Both the position numbers and the translations under genes were made by a program. The notes beneath the pieces are model-generated. The model had not been told where the DNA came from. It did not search any database and saw nothing but the letters and a program-made list of their open reading frames with translations. A stretch of DNA of 7,051 bases from Burkholderiaceae bacterium (GTDB taxonomy: Bacteria; Pseudomonadota; Gammaproteobacteria; Burkholderiales; Burkholderiaceae_C): positions 1 through 7,051 of the forward strand of contig JAGOBT010000163.1 in assembly GCA_017999135.1 (NCBI GenBank), read 5' to 3'. Positions 1 through 5,749 of this stretch are shown in pieces; positions within the stretch are counted from its first letter, which is position 1; each line of letters begins with the position of its first letter.

Positions 1-1134
1 CGCAGCGGCCATCGCCGTGGTGCGCGACATGCCGCCGGCCTGTGGCATGGGCAGCGGCCGCGCTGGTGCCGTGGGCGCTGCGGACGACAAGGCGGCGCCG
101 CTGGCCGCCTGCCCGGCGGGCGTTGGCAGCGTGGGCATGGGCACCGCGCCGGCTGGCAGATCGTTGATGCCCAGCGCCTGCCGGAATGCCTGCACCGACT
201 GCGGCCGCCCGTCGGGCCGCACGCGCAGGCCGGCGTCGATCGCCTGCAGGAAGCGCTCGGAGTAGCGGCCTGCGGCCGCCTGCACCAGCGGCACGCAGCT
301 GTCGGCCACGGTGCGGGCCACCGACACCGGTGGCTTGCTCCCCATGATGGCGGCATAGACCACCGCGCACAGCGCATAGATGTCGGTCCAGGGGCCCTGC
401 TTGAGCGACGGCACTTCCGCGTATTGCTCGACCGGCGCATAGCCCGGCTTGAGGATGGCCGTGAGCGCCTGGGTGGCGTCGCCGATGACCTGGCGTGCGG
501 CGCCGAAGTCCAGCAGCAGGGGCCGGCCGCTGTCGGCCAGCAGCAGCACGTTGTCGGGCGCGATGTCGCGGTGCAGGCAATGCTCGGCGTGGATCACGGC
601 CAGCGCCTCGGTCAGCGAGGCCAGCAGTGCCGTCAGCCAGCGTTCGTCGGGCGGGTTGCCCATCTGGCGCAGGGTTTCCTTCAGCGTGTGGCCCTCGTAG
701 AAGGGCATCACCATGTAGGCCGTGCCGTTGGCGCGCCAGAAGCGGTAGACCTTCAGCAGCGATGGATGGTCGAACTGCGCCAGCAGCCGTGCTTCGTTGA
801 TGAAGCTGTCGAGACCGGCATCGAACACCGCCTGATTCTTGTCGGCCGTGACCACCACGTCCAGCGGCCCCGAGCGCATCGCCAGTGACGAGGGCATGTA
901 TTCCTTGATCGCCACCCGGCGCTGCAGCGAATGGTCGTGCGCCAGATAGACGATGCCGAAGCCACCTTCGCCCAGCACGCGCAACAGTTCGAATTCGGCC
1001 AGATGTGCGCCGGTCGGCAGTGCATTGCCCCGCCCTGGGCTGGGCCGCGGCATCACCTGGGTGGCCTCCCAGGCGGCGCCGGCGGTCGACGTGGCAGCGT
1101 TCGGCCGGGGTGTGTCAGGCGGTGGACTGCTCAT
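1..1134 (-). CDS. Ser/Thr protein kinase (Hanks type), C-terminal part cut by window edge
   Basis: This is a eukaryote-like Ser/Thr protein kinase, which transfers the ATP gamma-phosphate to protein hydroxyls. The 378 codons in the window run without a stop to base 1. The kinase domain spans about residues 47-320. It has the glycine loop GEGGFG (55-60), VAIKEY with the ATP-binding Lys77, a helix-C Glu114 in FINEARLL, and the catalytic loop HRDIAPDN (Asp190, Asn195). DFG (209-211), an APVEQY activation-segment motif (233-238) and WTDIYAL (Asp251) follow. The usual Lys of HRDxKPxN is Ala192; similar HRDI[S/A]PDN loops are, as I recall, common in this proteobacterial subfamily, so activity is still expected. 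Residues after 325 form a Pro/Ala-rich linker. Such kinases often continue into a transmembrane segment and sensory tail, but that part is not visible. The chosen ATG has no clear Shine-Dalgarno site. A GTG or ATG 26-27 codons downstream has a good one, so the true N-terminus may be residue 27 or 28. The target is unknown. Confidence 0.93.
   Translation of the reverse strand, partial: MSSPPPDTPRPNAATSTAGAAWEATQVMPRPSPGRGNALPTGAHLAEFELLRVLGEGGFGIVYLAHDHSLQRRVAIKEYMPSSLAMRSGPLDVVVTADKNQAVFDAGLDSFINEARLLAQFDHPSLLKVYRFWRANGTAYMVMPFYEGHTLKETLRQMGNPPDERWLTALLASLTEALAVIHAEHCLHRDIAPDNVLLLADSGRPLLLDFGAARQVIGDATQALTAILKPGYAPVEQYAEVPSLKQGPWTDIYALCAVVYAAIMGSKPPVSVARTVADSCVPLVQAAAGRYSERFLQAIDAGLRVRPDGRPQSVQAFRQALGINDLPAGAVPMPTLPTPAGQAASGAALSSAAPTAPARPLPMPQAGGMSRTTAMAAA
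1065..1070 (-). promoter_or_regulatory. Shine-Dalgarno-like GGGAGG pointing to an alternative kinase start
   Basis: On the minus strand GGGAGG lies inside the annotated N-terminus of the kinase. It is 8 bases upstream of an in-frame GTG (1056-1054) and 11 bases upstream of an in-frame ATG (1053-1051). The upstream ATG at 1134 has no such purine tract. Starting here would remove 26-27 Pro/Ala/Thr-rich residues and leave about 20 residues before the kinase fold. The site may be chance in coding DNA, so this is an alternative start rather than a correction. Confidence 0.35.
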
Positions 1135-1389
1135 GGAGGCTGGGGGCGGCAGGTTGGCGCATTGTCACGCACATGGCGCAAAGTCCATCCCCACGGCAGC
1201 CGACGCATGCGGCAAAGGCAGCCGGCATGGTGCGCCTCCGCCACACAACGGCGCCACGAGACGACAGGTATCGCACACTGGCCCGGCCTGCGTGGCGCCG
1301 GGGCCCGGGCGCGGCCGCCAGTCCGGCGGGCCCCAGGCATACACTTTGGGCACCCATCACCTCTGCAAGGCAACGACCATGGTTGCCAC
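1135..1389. other. Divergent intergenic region between kinase and hypothetical gene
   Basis: These 255 very GC-rich bases separate two divergent genes and should hold both promoters. No strong sigma-70 promoter is evident. On the plus strand TACACT (1340-1345) is a 4-of-6 match to a -10 box but lacks a recognisable -35. On the minus strand GACAAT (complement of 1161-1166) and TGGACT (complement of 1182-1187) match -10 and -35 boxes at 4 of 6 each, but with a short 15-base spacing. A GC-rich inverted repeat with arms TGGCGCCG (1293-1300) and CGGCCGCCA (1312-1320, one bulged C) could form a hairpin of about 8 base pairs. The short reading frames here look like GC-rich shadows. Confidence 0.5.
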
Positions 1390-1408
1390 ATGCCACCGAC
1401 CATGCTGA
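1379..1408 (+). other. Possible 9-codon leader ORF overlapping the next gene's start
   Basis: ATG at 1379 opens a nine-codon frame (MVATCHRPC) ending in TGA at 1406-1408. AAGG at 1367-1370 is 8 bases upstream of this ATG. It is the only Shine-Dalgarno-like tract in the region, and neither candidate start of the downstream gene (1390 or 1402) has one. The TGA overlaps the neighbourhood of the ATG at 1402 (ATGCTGA), an arrangement compatible with termination-reinitiation. It is equally compatible with chance, since the peptide has no recognisable attenuator composition. Confidence 0.2.
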
Positions 1409-2148
1409 AGACATTGCGCCGGCTGCTCTCGGGCAGGTCCGGGCAGGTGGATCCGACCGCGCTGCGCCAGTGGGCGGACGAGCATGGCCATGACTGGCGC
1501 AAGGTGCGCGACGCGGAAGGCTGCGTGATCGACGGCCGGCTGGGCCAGCAAGCCTGGCGCATCGAGTGGGGCGCGCCGCAGCGCGATTATGTGCCCGGCA
1601 TGGAACTGCGTCTGATGGCCGAGCTGGACCTGCCGAAGGAGCTGATGGCCATGGTGCTGAACCGCCAGCTCATGGAATCGATGGAAAGAGCCGTCTACGA
1701 GCGTTATGTCGACGACGTGCAGACGCGCATCGAGACCGACACCCCGGCCGAAATGCGCTGGCTGGTGATGTTTCCCAAGACCAGCGCGCAGCACCTGGGC
1801 CGCCTGAAGGAGCGTTACGGTGCGGTCTGCAGCATCGAGGCCTGGATGGCGCAGTGGCTGCAGAGCCCGCTCAATGACGCCCTGGCTGCCACCAGCGAGC
1901 TGGCTGCGCCCGGCGACCCCGTGGTGCTGACCATCGGCCGCGGGCGCCTGATGCTGCGCACGACCATGCCGCAACCCGACGCCCGTCAGCTGGCGCAGTG
2001 GTTCTCGGTGTTCGAGCACGCGCTGCGCGAGGCCAGGCGCCTGGGCACCGAATGGCGCGACCAGGCCGGTGGTGGCCTGACCACCCAGCCCAGCGCCTGG
2101 GCCCAGAGCGAGCTGCCCACCAGCCGGTTGCCCGACATCGGGCTCTGA
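1402..2148 (+). CDS. Conserved-looking hypothetical protein, about 248 aa
   Basis: I do not recognise a named family, although the protein resembles uncharacterised proteins of Burkholderiales. From ATG 1402 it has 248 residues and begins MLKTLRRLLSGRSG, a short basic amphipathic stretch but not a clear signal peptide. It is rich in Trp, Met and charged residues and has no membrane segment, so it is probably cytoplasmic. A mixed alpha/beta core runs to about residue 215: RIEWGAPQRDYVPGMELRLM (53-72), a helical ERAVYERYVDDVQTRIE stretch (95-111), MRWLVMFPKTS (118-128), VVLTIGRGRLMLR (174-186), then a C-terminal helix around 195-213. The last 30 residues look disordered. An in-frame ATG at 1390 would add four residues (MPPT); neither start has a good ribosome-binding site. 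It diverges from the kinase and converges with the phosphotransferase, so it is its own transcription unit. Third-position G/C bias supports that it is a real gene. Confidence 0.85.
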   Translation: MLKTLRRLLSGRSGQVDPTALRQWADEHGHDWRKVRDAEGCVIDGRLGQQAWRIEWGAPQRDYVPGMELRLMAELDLPKELMAMVLNRQLMESMERAVYERYVDDVQTRIETDTPAEMRWLVMFPKTSAQHLGRLKERYGAVCSIEAWMAQWLQSPLNDALAATSELAAPGDPVVLTIGRGRLMLRTTMPQPDARQLAQWFSVFEHALREARRLGTEWRDQAGGGLTTQPSAWAQSELPTSRLPDIGL

Positions 2149-2162
2149 GCGCTGCGGCTCAG
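2130..2162. terminator. Two adjacent hairpins at a convergent junction, possible bidirectional terminator
   Basis: The first hairpin has arms GCCCGA (2130-2135) and TCGGGC (2138-2143), in practice five pairs with a four-base loop. One base later is a perfect 6-bp stem CTGAGC (2145-2150) and GCTCAG (2157-2162) with a 6-base loop. The second stem contains both stop codons: TGA 2146-2148 on plus and TGA at 2161-2159 on minus. No T-tract follows on either strand, so classical intrinsic termination is uncertain. The structure may instead protect 3' ends or help stop converging polymerases. Confidence 0.4.
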
Positions 2163-3235
2163 GCGCGGCTGGCGAAGGCCCAGCCCAGCTCGGCCAGCGG
2201 CCTTGTGGCCGCGCCCGTGGCGCGCGCCTGCGCGCTGGCGGCCGTGCCGTCGACCACCCGCTTGGCAATGCCTTGGGTGATGGCGGCCAGGCGGAACAGG
2301 TTGTAGGCCAGGTAGAAGTTCCAGTCGGCCAGCAGCGCGTCGGGCTCGCCGCGGCCGGTGCGCTCACAGTAGCGCCGCACGTAGTCGCGCTCGGCCGGGA
2401 TGCCCAGCGCCGCCAGGTCGAGACCGGCAATGCCGCGGAACACGCCGGGCTGGATGTGCCAGCTCATGCAGTGGTAGCTGAAGTCGGCCAGCGGGTGGCC
2501 GATGGTGCTGAGCTCCCAGTCGAGCACCGCGACCACGCGCGGTTCCCGCGGGTGGAAGATCAGGTTGTCGAGCCGGTAGTCACCATGCACGATGGCCACC
2601 TGGGTGTCGTCCAGCGCGCTGGCGGGCAGGTGGTCGGGCAGCCACGCGATCAACCTGTCCATCTCCGGGATGGGCTCGGTGATGGACGCCTGGTATTGCT
2701 GGCTCCAGCGCTTGATCTGGCGGCCGAAGTAGTTGCCCGGTCGGCCGAAGTCCGACAGGCCCACCGCCTTGACCTCGACGTTGTGCAGTGCCGCCAGCAC
2801 CCGGTTCATCTCGTCGTACACGGCGGCGCGCTCGCCATGCTGCAGGCCCGGCAACGACTGTTCCCAGAACACCCGGCCGTCGACGAAGTCCATCACGTAG
2901 AAGGCCCGGCCGATGACGGATTCGTCGTCACACAGCACATGCATGCGCGCCACCGGCACGCCGCTGAGGGCCAGCGCGTCCATCACGCGGAACTCACGCT
3001 CGATGGCGTGGGCCGACGGCAGCAGCTTGGCCAGCGGCCCGGGCTTGGACCGCATCACGTACTGGCGCCCGGGCGTGATCAGCTTGAAGGTCGGGTTCGA
3101 CTGCCCGCCCTTGAACTGCTCGACCGTCAGCGGGCCAGCGAAGCCCGGCAAGCTGGCGCTGAGCCAGCGTGCGAGTGCGTCGGTGTCGAAGGCATGCTGC
3201 TGCGCGACAGCGCCGCTGCCTGTGAATTGCTCCAT
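2159..3235 (-). CDS. APH-family phosphotransferase (ACAD10/ACAD11-LvaA kinase type)
   Basis: This 358-residue cytoplasmic kinase has the aminoglycoside-phosphotransferase fold. The nucleotide loop is GGQSNPTFKL (43-52), followed by MRSKP with the putative ATP-contacting Lys64 and a helix-C-like IEREFRVM (78-85). The catalytic Brenner motif is HGDYRLDN (217-224, with base Asp219 and Asn224). Metal ligand Asp239 lies in VLDWELSTIGHPLADFSY. This motif set is typical of the group with the N-terminal kinase domain of animal ACAD10/ACAD11 and Pseudomonas LvaA, which phosphorylate hydroxyacyl-CoA intermediates, not of true antibiotic-resistance enzymes. Substrate assignment here is inference. Bacterial homologues commonly sit beside an acyl-CoA dehydrogenase; none is in this window. 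Start ATG 3235 is supported by AAGGAC (complement of 3246-3241), 5 bases upstream, and by the stop of the regulator 13 bases away. A longer open frame upstream overlaps the regulator and is not credible. Confidence 0.92.
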   Translation of the reverse strand: MEQFTGSGAVAQQHAFDTDALARWLSASLPGFAGPLTVEQFKGGQSNPTFKLITPGRQYVMRSKPGPLAKLLPSAHAIEREFRVMDALALSGVPVARMHVLCDDESVIGRAFYVMDFVDGRVFWEQSLPGLQHGERAAVYDEMNRVLAALHNVEVKAVGLSDFGRPGNYFGRQIKRWSQQYQASITEPIPEMDRLIAWLPDHLPASALDDTQVAIVHGDYRLDNLIFHPREPRVVAVLDWELSTIGHPLADFSYHCMSWHIQPGVFRGIAGLDLAALGIPAERDYVRRYCERTGRGEPDALLADWNFYLAYNLFRLAAITQGIAKRVVDGTAASAQARATGAATRPLAELGWAFASRA

Positions 3236-3240
3236 GGAAT

Positions 3241-3246
3241 GTCCTT
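3241..3246 (-). promoter_or_regulatory. Ribosome-binding site of the phosphotransferase
   Basis: On the minus strand AAGGAC lies 5 bases before ATG 3235, in the 13-base gap after the regulator's stop codon. It is the clearest Shine-Dalgarno element in the window. It fixes the phosphotransferase start at residue M of MEQFTGSG. Confidence 0.7.
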
Positions 3247-3248
3247 GC

Positions 3249-3953
3249 TCACCCTTCGGCGATGTCGAGCAGCTTGTCGCGCGACAGCACCACGAGACGG
3301 GTGGGTTCCACCCGCACGGCGCCTTCGCGCTCGAAGCCCTTGAGCTCCTGGTTGACGCGCTGGCGCGACGCACCGAGCAGCTGCGCCAGGTCTTCCTGGG
3401 CCAGTTGCAGGCCGATGCGGATTTCCTCGCCCTGCTCGATGCCGTAGCTCTTGGCCAGCATGATGATCTGCTTGGCCAGTCGGGCCGACAGCGGCTTGGT
3501 GTTCAGGTCCTCGAACTGGTTGAACATCAGCCGCAGGCGGCGGCAGTTCAGGCGCAGCAGCGCGTCGTACAGCTCCGAGTGTTGCGACAGCAGCTCCTTG
3601 AAGTCGGCCTTGCGCACGCACAGCAGCGTGGTTTCGCCATGGGCATCGGCATCGTGGGTGCGGGGCAGGCCGTCGAACAGTGCGATGTCGCCGAACCACA
3701 CGCCTGGCTCGCAGTAGGTGAGCGTGACCTGCTTGCCCGACAGCGACACCAGCGACACCCGCACCGCGCCGCGGGCCACGCCACACCACTCTTCGGCCGG
3801 CGTGCCGCGTGACGCCAGCGGGCCGCCGTCGCTGAGCCGGCGCACATACGCCCGGGACAGGATGGCGTGGCGCAACGGCTGCGAGAGCTTCGAGAACCAA
3901 GCACCGGACTCGATGTTTTGACGCTCTTCGATGGTGAGAACCGGGGTGTTCAT
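3249..3953 (-). CDS. Crp/Fnr-family transcriptional regulator
   Basis: This 234-residue protein is of normal length for Crp/Fnr regulators. Residues about 18-130 form the cyclic-nucleotide-binding-like beta barrel, including GAVRVSLVSLSGKQVTLTY (62-80) and the phosphate-cassette-like segment FGDIALFDGLPRTHDADA (87-104). That segment keeps Arg98 and a following Thr but has GDI where E. coli Crp has GEL, so cAMP binding cannot be assumed. A dimerisation helix follows (about 128-150). The C-terminal winged helix-turn-helix includes LAQEDLAQLLGASRQRVNQE (184-203), with the recognition helix starting near Ser196. There is no N-terminal Cys cluster, so it is not an iron-sulfur Fnr. Start ATG 3953 gives the normal N-terminus; only a weak GGGAC Shine-Dalgarno-like tract precedes it, and a 40-residue upstream extension has no family support. 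It lies 13 bases upstream of the phosphotransferase, probably its operon partner or target. The effector is unknown. Confidence 0.93.
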   Translation of the reverse strand: MNTPVLTIEERQNIESGAWFSKLSQPLRHAILSRAYVRRLSDGGPLASRGTPAEEWCGVARGAVRVSLVSLSGKQVTLTYCEPGVWFGDIALFDGLPRTHDADAHGETTLLCVRKADFKELLSQHSELYDALLRLNCRRLRLMFNQFEDLNTKPLSARLAKQIIMLAKSYGIEQGEEIRIGLQLAQEDLAQLLGASRQRVNQELKGFEREGAVRVEPTRLVVLSRDKLLDIAEG

Positions 3954-3964
3954 GTCGTGTCCCA

Positions 3965-3981
3965 GGTGCGACAACCGCACC
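3965..3981. repeat. Perfect 6-bp inverted repeat upstream of the Crp/Fnr gene (possible operator)
   Basis: GGTGCG (3965-3970) and CGCACC (3976-3981) are perfect inverted repeats with a 5-base centre, 11 to 28 bases upstream of the regulator's ATG. Nested with it, CGACAA (3969-3974) is matched by TTGTCG (3997-4002) on the far side. The dyad could be an autoregulatory operator or form a small hairpin in the regulator's mRNA leader. It does not match the E. coli Crp or Fnr consensus. Confidence 0.4.
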
Positions 3982-4202
3982 AGCCTAGCCGGCCTATTGT
4001 CGTTCAGCTCACAGCGTCCTGACGCCTTGGCCCGCATGCCTTGGTGCAGGGCGATGCACGCGCTTTGCAGCACCGTGTCTGCGGGCTGGTCTGGCTGCGC
4101 GTTGGCGGGCGGGCGTCAACGTGCGCCATGCCAGGCCCATGATGTGCCGCGTGCTGGCGAGAAATCCGGCGGGTTTCTGCAGTGCTGAGCCCAAGACCTG
4201 CG

Positions 4203-4211
4203 TGCTAGAGT
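4203..4211 (+). promoter_or_regulatory. Possible extended -10 element of the FimV-like gene
   Basis: TGCTAGAGT is an extended -10-type element (TG, one base, then TAGAGT, 4 of 6 to TATAAT). The -35 position at 17-base spacing reads TGCTGA (4183-4188) and is poor. Transcription would begin near 4217-4219, only about 10 bases before ATG 4229, giving a very short leader with no Shine-Dalgarno sequence. Confidence 0.35.
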
Positions 4212-4228
4212 CAAAACAGCCCTTTTCG

Positions 4229-5749
4229 ATGCCTCTCCGCTTGGCACCTGCTCCCCCACGCACAGCGAACCGCCTGCGCCTCCAGACTGTCATGGCCGTG
4301 GCTGTGCTGGCGCTGTGCAGCGCGGCCCACGCCCAGGTGCCGGCCGATGCGCCGGCGCCTGAGCGCGCCGCCACCGGCCAGGCGCGGGCCGACGACATCC
4401 GTGCGCTGGATCAGCAGGTGCAGACTGTGCTGGCCGAGGCCCGGCGCCAGCAGGAACTGCTGGCCGTGCAGCGTGAACGGCTGGCGCAGGCCGAGGCCGC
4501 CAATGCGTGGCTGCCCTGGCTGTCGGTGGCGGTGATTGGCTTGGCAGGCCTGGCCGGCTGGCTGGGTTGGCGCGTGTGGCGGCTGCAGCGCCACCAGGTG
4601 CAGGCACCCCAGCCGCCGGCCGCCGAGCCAGCGCCTGACGATGATCCGGCGGCGCTGGACATGGCTGCGCTGGTGGCTGCGGCCATGCCGGACGGCCTGG
4701 CGCCCCGCGCCGCGGATCGGCCGGTGTTGTCCATGCCCCCACCGCCTGCAGCGCCTGCGGATCTGACCGTGGCGCAGGCGCGCCGCGTGCCGTTGCAGCG
4801 CGACGCTGCGGGCGTCAGCTTGTCCTCGGCTGCGCGTGACTTCTCCATGGGCACGGGCGTGCCGCCGCGGCCGGTGTCGGTGGAAGAACTGCTGGACCTG
4901 GAGCAGCAGGTCGACTTCTTCCTGGCGCTGGGCCAGGCGCAGTCGGCCATCGATCTGCTGCTGGGCCATGTGCGCAGCAGCGGCGGCACCAATGCGCTGC
5001 CCTACTTCAAGCTGCTGGAGATCTACCGCCAGCAAGGCGACGAAGAGGCCTACGAACGCACCCGCGAGCGGTTCAACCAGCGCTTCAATGCGCTGGCGCC
5101 CGATTGGTCGGGCGACCTGGCCGGCGGCCGCAGCCTGGAAGACTATGGCGATGTGCTGCAACGCCTTCAGCGCGCCTGGCCCCAGCCGATCCGTGCGGTG
5201 GCCGAGATGGAAGGCCTGATGCTGCGCCGCGCCGATCTGGAACCGCTGGACATGCCCGCGTACCGCGACCTGCTGATGCTGCATGCGCTGGTGCGTGACA
5301 TGCCGGCCACGCCGGTGGCCGCCGCCCGCCCAGCAGCGCCCGTGACGACGCCTTCTGTGCTGAATGTGGAGCCGGAAGAGTTGCCGGTGGCCGCGGTTGG
5401 CACTGTCGACCTGCTGCTGCCGCTGGACGACGAGCCGCTGGACATCACGTCCCCGCGCCCCCACATGAATGAACGGTCGAACGCGCAGGCCATGCTGGCC
5501 GACTGGGTGTTCAGCCGGGCGGCGCAGGTGCGCGGTGGCGCCGGCGATGCACACGCCCAGGCGTCGCCGCCCCTGCGCCGCACCATCCAGCTCGATCTGG
5601 ACCTGAGCGAGCACGCGCCGGCGCCGCGTGAGTTCACCCGCCCGGCCGCCTTCACCGACATCGACATGCGGCGCGACAAGCGCCTGTCTGATCTGGGCGG
5701 GCTGGACGAGACCGACAGCGACCCGACACCGCTGCCGTCACGCCGCTGA
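4229..5749 (+). CDS. FimV-like membrane protein with periplasmic N-terminus and cytoplasmic TPR-like domain
   Basis: From ATG 4229 this protein has 506 residues. An Arg-containing N-region and hydrophobic core VMAVAVLALC end in AHA-Q, giving a likely signal-peptidase I cut after residue 35. A coiled-coil-prone segment (about 53-92, Gln/Glu/Arg-rich) follows. A transmembrane helix (about 95-117, ending WRVWRLQR) predicts a cytoplasmic C-terminus. After a Pro/Ala linker, residues 216-360 form a helical repeat-like domain with LLDLEQQVDFFLALGQAQSA and YFKLLEIYRQQGDEEAYERT. A shorter C-terminal region ends in an acidic tail. The order periplasmic segment, single membrane helix, cytoplasmic TPR-like domain matches FimV/HubP polar organisers of type IV pili, but there is no LysM peptidoglycan-binding domain and it is far shorter than FimV. 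Similar Burkholderiales proteins are, from memory, labelled FimV-family or hypothetical. A role at the cell pole or in piliation is inference. An in-frame ATG at 4292 would remove the basic N-region, so 4229 is preferred. Confidence 0.85.
   Translation: MPLRLAPAPPRTANRLRLQTVMAVAVLALCSAAHAQVPADAPAPERAATGQARADDIRALDQQVQTVLAEARRQQELLAVQRERLAQAEAANAWLPWLSVAVIGLAGLAGWLGWRVWRLQRHQVQAPQPPAAEPAPDDDPAALDMAALVAAAMPDGLAPRAADRPVLSMPPPPAAPADLTVAQARRVPLQRDAAGVSLSSAARDFSMGTGVPPRPVSVEELLDLEQQVDFFLALGQAQSAIDLLLGHVRSSGGTNALPYFKLLEIYRQQGDEEAYERTRERFNQRFNALAPDWSGDLAGGRSLEDYGDVLQRLQRAWPQPIRAVAEMEGLMLRRADLEPLDMPAYRDLLMLHALVRDMPATPVAAARPAAPVTTPSVLNVEPEELPVAAVGTVDLLLPLDDEPLDITSPRPHMNERSNAQAMLADWVFSRAAQVRGGAGDAHAQASPPLRRTIQLDLDLSEHAPAPREFTRPAAFTDIDMRRDKRLSDLGGLDETDSDPTPLPSRR

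Larger units (their letters stand above)
3954..4228. other. Divergent intergenic region between Crp/Fnr gene and FimV-like gene
   Basis: These 275 bases should contain promoters for both flanking genes. A dyad lies just upstream of the regulator (3965-3981). A possible -10 box for the FimV-like gene lies at 4206-4211. An imperfect inverted repeat with arms GCGCGTTG (about 4097-4104) and CAACGTGCGC (4117-4126, one bulge) sits about 80-110 bases before the FimV-like promoter. I found no TGTGA-N6-TCACA Crp consensus and no convincing promoter for the regulator. The frame of the FimV-like gene stays open upstream to a GTG at 4121, but those codons do not look like a secretory N-terminus. Confidence 0.5.

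Noticed and set aside
1161..1187. TGGACT and GACAAT as a minus-strand kinase promoter
   Set aside because: Each box matches only 4 of 6 consensus bases and the spacing is 15, so it is too weak to list as a separate promoter.
1293..1320. GC-rich inverted repeat in the kinase/hypothetical intergenic region as a terminator
   Set aside because: No gene ends nearby (both flanking genes start here) and there is no T-tract. In such GC-rich DNA imperfect arms of this size are expected by chance.
931..1389. Upstream extension of the hypothetical gene to an ATG at 931
   Set aside because: It would overlap the kinase coding region antisense and add about 153 residues of shadow-like Arg/Gly/Pro-rich sequence. 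Starts at 1390/1402 fit the intergenic layout.
1357..2430. Long minus-strand open frame of 357 codons overlapping the hypothetical gene and the 3' end of the phosphotransferase
   Set aside because: It is antisense to two better genes. Its composition (Arg, Gln, His, Pro and Ala-rich, low complexity) is typical of GC-rich shadow frames and it contains no recognisable domain.
2159..3235. Aminoglycoside resistance gene
   Set aside because: The APH fold is shared, but the motif context (LDWELSTIGHPLADFSY and the rest) matches the ACAD10/ACAD11-LvaA type of metabolic kinase. No resistance or mobile context is present.
2273..3343. Plus-strand open frame of 356 codons
   Set aside because: It lies antisense to the phosphotransferase, whose kinase motifs are unmistakable. 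The translated sequence is His/Val/Gln-rich shadow-like.
3236..3373. N-terminal extension of the phosphotransferase upstream of ATG 3235
   Set aside because: The added residues are Ser/Arg/Cys-rich and overlap the regulator's helix-turn-helix codons in another frame. ATG 3235 has the better ribosome-binding site.
3127..3900. Minus-strand frame of 257 codons within the regulator/phosphotransferase region
   Set aside because: It is an out-of-frame reading of the Crp/Fnr gene and gives no recognisable motif.
4211..5614. Minus-strand open frame of 467 codons
   Set aside because: It is antisense to the FimV-like gene, which has a signal peptide, membrane helix and normal amino-acid composition. 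The antisense product is Arg/Gln/His-rich without domains.
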